Assembly (NCBI RefSeq): GCF_963576675.1
Contig: NC_088915.1
Location: 91,025,501 to 91,089,500 of the forward strand
Direction of reading: 5' to 3'
Length of the DNA: 64,000 nt
Origin: Euphorbia lathyris
Lineage: Eukaryota > Streptophyta > Magnoliopsida > Malpighiales > Euphorbiaceae
Shown: in pieces, positions 55,755 to 64,000 of the stretch
Numbering within the stretch: the stretch's first letter is position 1
How the letters are laid out: each line of letters opens with the position of its first letter
Made by a program: the position numbers and the translations under genes
Notes under the pieces: generated by a model
Database searches by the model: none
Seen by the model: the letters and a program-made list of their open reading frames with translations, nothing else
Told to the model about the DNA's origin: nothing

Positions 55755-57766
55755 TGTAGACGAAGCTTACCTCGCGAGCTTTCACCTACGGGAGGTCCGC
55801 CATGACTACTACGGTGCTGTTTGGACTCGAGGTCCACTAGAGAAGACGACTAGCTCGGCAGGGCCGATGTCGGAGAAAGAGTCGCCACCCGGATTTTAGG
55901 TTCGAGAATGTTACTGAGATTTCTTGCGGGAAGCAAGTGTGTTCGGGAAGTTAGGTACGCTTGGGGAAGGTTAATATCTCCTCGAAAGGAAATATTAAGC
56001 ACCCCCAAAATCGCCCGGTGAACCCACCGGCCTCCTACTTAGCATTTCTAAATACAATCAGGCTATTAATAACTCTTTTAAGCTTTTTAAATTCGTTTTG
56101 AATATGATTTGTTTGAAAAAATCATCTTTTCGTGTCATATTGCATAGTTGTATACAAAAGAAAACAAACAACAACATATTACAATCCCAAAAGCAATGTT
56201 ATAGGTGCAAAATTAAATACAATTACATCCGGGCATTCTCGGGTCTTCAATCCGCTCCAAAACAATATCCCCACATACTCATATCCACCAAAATAAAAGG
56301 TTAGAAAGAAATAACATAACTATATAATTAATTATGGTGTAAAAATGGGCAAAGGACTAAACTGAATAAACTTAAAAAGTTTATTTAAGGACTTAATTGA
56401 AAGAAAGTGGAAAACTTTAAATTAAGGACCAAAGTGAATAAAATATAAAGTTCCAAAATAGGGACTAGAATGAATAAAAGGAAAAGTTCTAAATTAGGGG
56501 CTAGAGTGAATAAAATGAAGTTATTGGGTTAGAAATTAAAATGAATAGAAAAGAAAGCTTTATCATAACTATTGATGCCTAAACGATTGTGAGATAAAAT
56601 TTATCTCGAGTTGATTCGTTTATCCAAAACCATTGTTACGAACGGAAAGAACCAATTAGATCAATAATATTAACTTGTAATATTATTAATATCAGAAAGA
56701 ATAAAAGTATAAAAAAGAGTACGTTGATTGAAATAAATAAAAAGGTTCAAAATAAATGATTTAACTGGTAAATCATTGCTTTATAGTTAAATTAAATCAA
56801 TTTAGGGATCAAATATATACAGAAAATATATTTGATAGCCTATTGACAATAAAAATCAACAATGAAAATTAAAATAAGAAAGGGGAAGAACAATCTATAT
56901 TTTAGAGTACCAAATATTAAATAATAGACATGATTTGTCCCTCAGAAACCTTTACCTAGGTTGTGGGATGATTGGAAAAATCACAAATATTGGAACACGG
57001 ATGATGAACACAAAAAACTAGAATTTATTCAGAGTGATTCGGTAGAAATCTCGGCTATTTTCTATCTAATTTTCGTCCTACTTTCGTCCCCCTAAAACTG
57101 ATCTAAGAGCTGCTATTTATAGGCTAGAATTAGGGTTCATGGTCAATTTTGAAATTAATTAAATGAGGCAGGGGTTAAAAGGGTATTTATTACCTTTTGG
57201 AAAAAAGGTTTTGGCGGAAACCTAATTTAGGGAGAGGGGGTAGCAGCTGCTGGGCGAGCTGGGCCCTACGCGCGGCCCAGCGGCCAGCAGCAAAAGCCCA
57301 GCCGCACCAACGGATTACCGACGGAATTTTCCGTTGGTAATCTGCCCAAGCATTTCTTTTATGTAAAATATGATCTTATCGATCTTCGATTTTGACGATT
57401 CTTGTTCCGTTGGACTCGTTTTGACGAGATGGACATTTTTGTATCTAATGGGCTAAGGCTGAAAATGACCGGAACTAAGGTTATTGTCCATTTTACCCCG
57501 ATTTTCACTTAAAAACTTCAACTAGTCACAGATTCTTCGTTAGACCTCCGAATTGATCCTGGAAAGGTGCATTATGACACTCTCGGGGGACATGACTCAC
57601 TAAGATATCCTAAAATTCAATTTGGTTCTCTGAAAACTTTGGTTTTGGATGAAAAATGGTTAACTTTGACTTTCTAACGAGGGATTTTTCCGTGATCCAT
57701 TTCTGATCATATTTCCAATCATCTTTAAAAGGTTTTCATCACAGGGGTACGACTGCAGTGTCTACA
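55755..57766 (-). repeat. Ogre-like 5' LTR, intact
   Basis: This 2012-bp LTR has TGTAGAC/GTCTACA ends. It includes a minus-strand TATA box (57114-57121), a GC-rich stretch (57236-57305) and a 16-bp-arm palindrome with changes (57311-57344). ATACT follows at 57767-57771. Confidence 0.93.
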
Positions 57767-57771
57767 ATACT

Positions 57772-57867
57772 CATTCAAGTGAATAAAACTTATATGGCTA
57801 CAACTTCACTCATGGCTCTTTACATGGCGAAATTAGAGCATGTCCATACTTAGTCAGTTCATATACC
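57772..57867. repeat. Continuation of the degenerate repeat tract
   Basis: CATTCAAGTGAATAAAACTT, CTACAACTTCACTCATGGC and TTAGTCAGTTCATA echo phrases at 4170-4670. Joined to 4675 across the ATACT duplication, the tract is continuous, so this is the other side of the insertion target. Confidence 0.7.
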
Positions 57868-57950
57868 AATATAACTCAATAAGTGGAATGCTGACCATCT
57901 TTTTGTGGAATGCTCATTTGCTCATATTATTTGGCTTAAACTAAGTTATA
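57868..57950 (+). pseudogene. LINE fragment, zf-RVT region
   Basis: One frame reads NADHLFVECSFAHIIWLKLS, the end of the zf-RVT knuckle found behind RT in plant LINEs (H-x4-C-x-A-x2-W-W type). Nothing else of the LINE is visible. It abuts the gypsy LTR on the right. Confidence 0.6.
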
Positions 57951-57954
57951 TGTT

Positions 57955-58452
57955 TGTGATAACATCGAGATATTATCCCAAGGACCAAAAGGGATATTCA
58001 CCTCAAAGTACGCCACGTAGTGATCCCCAAAGGGAAGCTGGCTGGCGGATCTCCATGGATCAGCTCTAAGAGATCCGCTGGCGGACCGATGAGGCGAACC
58101 TCTCCATTCACCTGATTCGCCTCTATAACGGCTGGCCGCTGACTCAGCCATAAAAGATCATTAATGAGTTATTAATTAGCTAAACCGCCAGGTTAAAGAT
58201 AACTCGTAACCGCCATTAATGAAGCATTAATGGAGACTTTCTAGTTACCTAGAGGTTACAACTTCCCAGCTATATATAGCCCGATCTCCTAGGCTATCAA
58301 GGTACACACACACATTCTCACGGTCTTTGTCACTTCAGTTTGTTTTCCTTGAATCGCTTTACTGACTTTGGCATCGGAGCTTCCCCCCGTCGAACCCAAC
58401 GACGCCCCCCCACAGGGACGGACGTTGATCGGATTTTCCTCACCTGTTAACA
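57955..58452 (+). repeat. 5' LTR of a Tat-lineage gypsy element
   Basis: It begins TGTGATAAC and ends GTTAACA just before a primer-like site. It has a TATA box TATATATA at 58271-58278 and a CT-rich stretch downstream. The 3' LTR is outside the window, so the exact start (57951 or 57955) cannot be confirmed. GGCGGA, GGCGAA and TTCGCC words recur in it. Confidence 0.75.
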
Positions 58453-58472
58453 TTGGTGCGGTGATCGTGGAC
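58453..58472 (+). other. Probable primer binding site of the Tat-lineage element
   Basis: TTGGTGCGGTGATCGTGG follows the LTR directly, similar in position and start to the TTGGTGCCG-type sites of Tat elements. I cannot name the tRNA with certainty. Confidence 0.5.
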
Positions 58473-58513
58473 CCTTAATCAAACAAAGGGTTTTTCGTTC
58501 ATAATAAGAAACT

Positions 58514-60853
58514 ATGACGACTGGAGATCCGAATCCTTCTTCAGAGATCGAAACACCATTAGTTACACCATCTAATGCTGGTCGCACAGACACAACTGCT
58601 CCTGCAACACACGTTGAAAGTGGTATGAACCCTGATGCCTTCATCAGCATGTGTGCGCAAGCCATTGGCGAGAAGTTTGGAGCCGAGACAGGGGATCGCC
58701 TGCGGTCGTTCTGGAGCATGGCGTCCACATCGACTGTATCATCTCGGCCCTTGTTAAACTTTGGACCGGGTGCCCTGAATTCTTCATTCCTCCAAGCTCA
58801 CGTCACGGATTCTATGATAACCTCCATAACGTCCGCTGGTGAACGGCACATCAATCGTGAGTTATTTCCTGATGGCGCTGAAGGAAGTCAAAGAAATGAC
58901 ACGACCCTTCCTGGCGGATCTGGGGGTCCACGGTTGAATCTTGGTGGGTCCAATGTACCCAGGCGTCCACGGACGAATTTATCCCTTGGCGGATCTAAAG
59001 GGCCAACTCACAAGAAGCATAGAAGAGAGAAAGGTAGACGGACAAGGTCACCTTCGCCCCGGCGAGCGAGATCCTCTCGTCGTGGTAGATCGCCCCCATC
59101 TACTGGCCGTAGATGAAGTAAAAGGCCAGAAAAAACATCCCATGTAGGTGGACCACCACCGCTGCCGCCTTCAGGAATGGTTGGGCATACCCCGTCAGAA
59201 GGCCAGAGGGGAGGAAACGGTCCGACTCCCCCAGGTGGAGGAAACGGAGGAGGGGGTGGTGGTGGAGGAGGAGGCGGAGGAGGAAGTGGACGCGGTAATG
59301 GAAGAAGACGCTCGCCATCAGATCCATCGTCCGATTCAAGTTCTTCTTCTTCTTCTTCTTCTTCTCCAAGTAGATCGCCACGAAGAGGCCGCCCTAGGGC
59401 GGATCCGGAAAATTTTGATGATAGAGTAAGGGCCCTGGTGCTCCGTATGAATGAAGAAAATGCCAGGCACAACCCGTTCGCCAATAGAGATTCGCCTTTC
59501 GCAGCTTGGATTGAGGCGGAGGAGACGGAAAGAGCTTTTAAGATTCCCAATCTCGCAATATACACAGGCAGGGATAATCCAGAAGCTCACGTTCGAAAGT
59601 ATCGGATACTGGCTAGGCTCAACCGAGCTACTGAGCCCGTGCTCTGCAAAATGTTTGTCACCACGCTGGGGGGCCCAGCCTATTTGTGGTTTCAATCTCT
59701 ACCTCCAGGCTCGATTAACAGCTTTGATCAGTTGAGCAGGGAATTTTGCGCTAAATTCGCCGGTTGTATTCCTGAAGTGGTGAAATCTGGGAAGCTTTTT
59801 GAGTTAAAGCAAAAGGCGAATGAGTCCCTTCGAGAGTATGTGGACACTTTCAACCAGTTGTGCATATAAATAGTTGATGTGGATATCTCTGTAGCTGTGG
59901 AATGTTTTGTAAGAAACACCACCTGTAAGAGTTTGCAGGAAGATCTCATTCGAAAGAAACCCACCAGCATGGCAGAGTTGATGGAACGTTGTAAAGATTT
60001 CATAGAGGTGGATGACATTCGCCGAGGTTCACCATCATCGCCGAAAAAGGACAAAGGCGAATCTCGTCCTCGAGATAGAGACAGGGACAAACGTCAGGAC
60101 TCTTCCTCTAGAAACAGGCGAAGAGATTCTAAGGGCAAATCAACGTTTGTCACCTCTTTCACACCTCTCAATGCTTCTAAAAGTGAAGTTCTTATGTGGA
60201 TTAAGAACAATCAACACAAACGGAGCATTTCATACCCCGAACCAAAGGGAGGGGAGTACACCAATAATGGTAAAAATCCTAAAAACTATTGTAAATATCA
60301 CAGGAAAAATGGCCATGACACTGACGCATGCTGGGAGTTAGCTCGAGAAATAGAGCGCCTCATAGAGAGGGGCAAATTGGATCGGTTCATCCAAACTGAG
60401 GACAAGAAAGGAGATGGTGATAGATCCAAGGAGGACCCAAAGAGGAAAGGAAAGGGTACCATCAATGTCATAGCGGGCGGACCTGGGTACCAGCCAACGT
60501 TGAAAAAGGCAAAGACTACCGCCCTTGACAGGACGTCGTTAAATCGCCCCTTTTCCGATATAGGTCCTGAAATACCACCCCATGCAGATGCACTGGTCGT
60601 CACTATGACGGTGGAAGGCTGGGAGATGAAAAGGGTAATGATTGATACTGGGAGTTCATGCAATGTCATCACCAGAGGTGCTTTCGCCAAACTCATGATT
60701 GATCCTGTTCAAGTAGAGCCAACTGTGGTCGATATCTTGGGAGTGACGGGACATACTATTCAAACAAAAGGCCAAGTCACTCTAGATTGTGAGCTTACAG
60801 ATGATGATCAAATCTGGAAGGGAGATCTAGAATTTTCTGTCTTGGATGGTTAG
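58514..60853 (+). pseudogene. Tat-lineage gag and protease
   Basis: A single frame begins at ATG 58514 (MTTGDPNPSSEIETP). A basic Ser/Arg-rich stretch (RTRSPSPRRARSSRRGR), a glycine run (about 59240-59290) and a serine run (about 59338-59375) precede the retrotransposon gag domain (AYLWFQSLPPGSINSFDQLS). The Tat-type knuckle CKYHRKNGHDTDAC (60290-60331) follows, then a retropepsin with IDTGSSCNVI (DTG at 60644-60652). In-frame stops are TGA 59114-59116, TAA 59867-59869 and TAG 60851-60853. Beyond the last stop LAYNIILGRPF continues the protease. The frame never shifts. Confidence 0.88.
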
Positions 60854-63800
60854 TTAGCTTACAATATCATCCTCGGACGGCCCTTTATCTCCGAAGTTGC
60901 AGCTCTTATCTCCATTCGCCACTTAACACTTTACATTCCCACAACCAAGGGAGGTGTAATGATCAGAGGTAGCCAAAAGGTGGCTCAGGAGACATATTCG
61001 ACATCACTAATGATTCGCCCGCAATCTAAGGAGGAAGACGAAGAGGAACACGTTACAATGGCCTTAGGCGAGACTGAAATGTACCTTATGACGGATGAAA
61101 AGCAGGTGCGAATGGCTAAAGGGCTCAAAGGTGAAATCAAAGATGCAATCACTAAAGTGCTTTGTGAGGCGGAGGATGTCTTCGCATGGAAGGATGAAAT
61201 TCTCCCTAGAATCAGTCCAGATGTGATCACTCATAAGCTCAACATTGATAAAGATGTAGTTCCCGTGGCTCAGAAATGGAGAAATCATGGCCCGGAAAGA
61301 CAGAAGGTGATAGAGGAAGAGATCGCCAAGCTCCAGAAGGCGGATGCCATTGAGGAAGTACTTTACACTCAGTGGTTGGCGAACGTCGTTTTGGTGAAAA
61401 AGGCTAGCGGATCTTACCGCATGTGCATTGACTTTACAGATCTCAATAAAGCTTGCCCCAAAGACAACTATCCTTTGCCATGTATTGATATGCTTGTAGA
61501 TGGAACTGCCGGTCACGCAATGTACTCCTTTACTGATGTAAAGTCTAGTTATCATCAGATCCCTATGGAGCCCTCTGACAGAATCAAGACCTCGTTCGTA
61601 ACACACCAAGCCACTTATTGTTTCAAAGTCATGCCCTTTGGGCTTAAGAACGCAGGTGCAACTTATCAGAGGATGATGAACAAGATATTTGCAGATAATA
61701 AAGGGGATAACTATTCTGTATATATAGATGACATGATCATCAAAAGTACGACCATAGAAAAGCATGCGGATGATATAAAGGAGGTACTGGACGTACTCCG
61801 ACGCCACAACATTAAGTTGAACCCAGAGAAGTGCACTTTCGGGGCAACGTATGGAAAATTCCTAGGTTTCATGATCAGCGAAAAGGGAGTTAGCCCAAAT
61901 CCGGACAAAGTTAAGGCAGTTCTGGAAATGCAGGCACCACGGAATATCAGAGAAGTACAACGCCTTAACGGGCGGATCATAGCCTTGGGCAGGTTTATCT
62001 CTTGTTCAGCCCGCAGATGTCAGCCCTTTTACGATGTCATTAGGAAGCAAAAGGCATTCGAGTGGAATGAGGATTGTGAAAGAGCCTTCGAAGGAATCAA
62101 GCGGTTCCTCACGGAACCACCCATGATGAGTCGACCTTTGAAGGGAGAGGACCTCTACATGTATGTATCGGTTACGGACAAAGCCGTATGCACGGTCGTA
62201 ATATGAGAAGAGGATGGCCAGCAGTTTCCAATCTATTACGTAAGCAAAGTTCTGAAAGACGCCGAAACCAGGTATTCAAAGCTTGATAAAATGGCACTGC
62301 CTGTTGTAACCACGGCAATCCGCCTTAGGCCATATTTTCAGGCGTATACTGTAGTGGTTCGAACAAATATACCAATGAGAAAGGTGTTACAGAAACCAGA
62401 CACTTCGGGAAGGCTGATGGAATAGGCAATCCGCCTGGGCGAATTCGATGTGAGGTATGAAAGCAGGTCAGCTTTAAAAAGTCAAGTCTTGGCGGACTTC
62501 GTGAATGAATTCACTGATGAAGGGATAGATCATCCCAGGCCTCCGATTGAGGAATGGTCGATGTACACCGATGGTGCCTCCTCGGTGGATGGAGCTGGCG
62601 TAGGCGTGGCGATCAAGGGTCCCCAATACATAAAATTACGGTACGGAGCAAAATTAAATTTCCATGCAACTAATAATGCTGCTGAATATGAAGCTCTGAT
62701 ATTGGGATTACGCCTACTCAAAGAAATCACTCCAGAGCGGATTGTGATCTATAGCGACTCTAAACTAATGGTCAACCAAGTAATCAAGAATTACGAGGTA
62801 AAAGACGAGGTTCTGGCCAAATACGTAGCGGAAGTCAAAAAATTGCTGGATCACCTTGAAAGTAAGGAAACTAAATGGGAACTGATTCACGTACCGAGGG
62901 AGTCCAACACAGAGGCAGATCATTTGGCCAAAATGGCCTCTTGTGAGGAGAGCTGGGCGGATCCGGATTGTCCCTTCGAAGTTAAAATTGCTCCAGCATT
63001 CGCCTCAGAGGAAGTCTCCCTACTCACAACAGTGGAAGATGATTGGAGATCGGTCATCCGCCAATATCTGCTGAATGGAACCTTACCTGAGGACAAAGAA
63101 GAGGCACTGCGGATAGTTAGGAGAGCGGCTTATTTCTCCGTGATCAACGACTGCCTTTACAGAAAGTCCTTTAGTCATCCTTGGTTGAAGTGTATTCTAC
63201 CGGAAGAAGGACAACAAATCCTCAAGGAGCTATATGAGGGATCATGTGGGGCACATGAAGTATCCGCCGCCATTTTGAAAAAGTCCAGGTTAGCAGGTTT
63301 CTACTGGCCCACGGCTGAATTGGATGCCCAAAAATTGGTAGAATCTTGTCACAGTTGCCAGATTCATGCGAATGAATCACATACTGCCAAACATATCCAG
63401 AGGCCAATCATAGAAGGACGTCCATTCGCCCTCTGGGGAATTGACATTGTTGGCCCATTTCCTCCGACTCGCCGACAAAGGAGGTACGTGGTAGTGGCAG
63501 TAGATCATTTCACCAAATGGGTAGAAGCCGAAGCTGTTTCTTCCATTACTGCAGAACGAATGGTGGAGTTCCTCAAAGACAACATTGTAGGAAGATACGG
63601 TGTTCCACATACCATCATCACCGATAACGGAACACAGTTCAACTATGGCGAGTTCAAAGCTTTCTACGAAGGGTTGGGCATCCTGAACAGATTCGCCTCC
63701 GTTTATTATCCCCAGTCCAACGGGATGACTGAAGTTACCAATCGAATAATCATAAAGGGGATAAAGAAGAGATTGGGAGAGCATGATAAGAAATGGGCGG

Positions 63801-64000
63801 ACCATCTGACAAGTGTTCTATGGGCTTATCGCACCACCCCAAGGACGGCCACAGGGGAAACACCATTCGCCCTTTCTCATGGTGTGGAAGCCGTGATCCC
63901 AGTTGAAATACAAGTCCCCAGTGATCGAGTGGCCTTTTATTGTGAAGAAGACAACGGCAAACGGCTAAGGGAGCACTTAGATCAGATAGAAGATCGCAGG
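60854..64000 (+). pseudogene. Tat-lineage pol: RT, two RNase H domains, integrase (runs off window)
   Basis: The same frame as gag continues. RT shows VVLVKKASGSYRMCIDFTDL and YIDD at 61721-61732. The first RNase H is weak and broken by TGA 62204-62206 and TAG 62423-62425. A second, archaeal-type RNase H (MYTDGASSVDGAGVGVAI, first Asp at 62570; NNAAEYEALILGL; VNQVIKNYEVKDE) follows, the hallmark of the Tat lineage. Integrase has the zinc region (CHSCQIH), then DD35E (Asp 63443, Asp 63623, Glu 63731). From 62426 to 64000 the frame is open. The start at 60854 is only the codon after a stop; RT proper begins about 61350. Confidence 0.92.

Larger units (their letters stand above)
4676..57766 (-). 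mobile_element. Tat/Ogre-like gypsy element, non-autonomous, with nested insertions
   Basis: The two LTRs (4676-38341 interrupted, and 55755-57766) begin and end with the TGTAGAC/GTCTACA type termini, the left copy starting TGCAGAC. Perfect 5-bp flanks ATACT lie at 4671-4675 and 57767-57771. On the minus strand the 5' LTR is followed by TGGCGACTCTGCTGGGGA (55736-55753), the tRNA-Arg-type primer site characteristic of Ogre/Tat elements. The 3' LTR is preceded by a purine-rich AAAGTAGGGGCAAT. After the nested Angela (43417-54295) is removed, the internal region is about 6.5 kb. It holds a leader, a gag-like ORF and a long 3' untranslated region with tandem repeats, but no protease, RT, RNase H or integrase that I can find. 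It would need enzymes in trans. Confidence 0.85.

Noticed and set aside
59008..59565. Pro-rich 185-codon minus-strand ORF
   Set aside because: It is the complement of the Gly- and Ser-run part of the Tat gag. Its low-complexity proline run mirrors the glycine codons.
61064..61807. 247-codon minus-strand ORF
   Set aside because: It lies entirely antisense to the Tat RT domain, which has clear catalytic motifs on the plus strand.

Overview
This window is repeat DNA from a flowering plant, most likely a dicot. Essentially every interpretable base belongs to a retrotransposon or an older repeat. I see no host protein gene, tRNA, rRNA or CRISPR array. The plant assignment rests on the lineages present (Angela and SIRE Ty1/copia; Athila, Tat/Ogre and chromodomain Tekay-type Ty3/gypsy; a plant L1-type LINE) and on their tRNA-derived primer sites. 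I cannot name the species.

Layout. (1) 1-3823: remnant of a Tekay-like chromovirus in which an LTR fragment is fused directly to reverse transcriptase. (2) 3824-4675: degenerate tandem-like repeat holding a 188-bp foldback. (3) 4676-57766: one minus-strand Tat/Ogre-like element, expanded to 53 kb by nested insertions and flanked by the 5-bp duplication ATACT. (4) 57772-57950: continuation of the repeat of block 2 and a scrap of LINE. (5) about 57955 to the end: 5' LTR and gag-pol of a second Tat-lineage gypsy element that runs off the window.

Nesting inside 4676-57766. The 3' LTR of the Ogre-like element was hit by a 5'-truncated LINE (5687-37320, 18-bp duplication). The LINE was hit by an Angela copia element (6675-36273, duplication TTAAC). 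That Angela was hit in its RT domain by a SIRE-like copia (12882-24635, duplication AGGTT) and in its RNase H domain by an Athila-like gypsy (25813 to about 34243, right end lost in a deletion). The Ogre-like internal region was hit by a second, minus-strand Angela (43417-54295, duplication GGACC), and one LTR of that Angela holds a SIRE-type solo LTR (45050-46394, duplication CAGGT). Removing each insertion restores the interrupted sequence, so relative insertion order can be read directly.

Function and decay. Every polyprotein frame is broken, mostly by isolated in-frame stops of the kind left by cytosine deamination. Two elements, the Ogre-like and the Athila-like, keep gag but have no pol and would have depended on enzymes supplied in trans. 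The most distinctive signal is a tandem array of about 58 copies of a 26-bp unit at 38515-40020. Each unit can form a 5-bp stem, and the variable stem positions change together. Other structured signals are GC-rich palindromic islands in three element families, family-specific short words that saturate the SIRE-like and Tat elements, and a leader-intron arrangement with an ATGACTCAT site upstream of the Athila accessory ORF.
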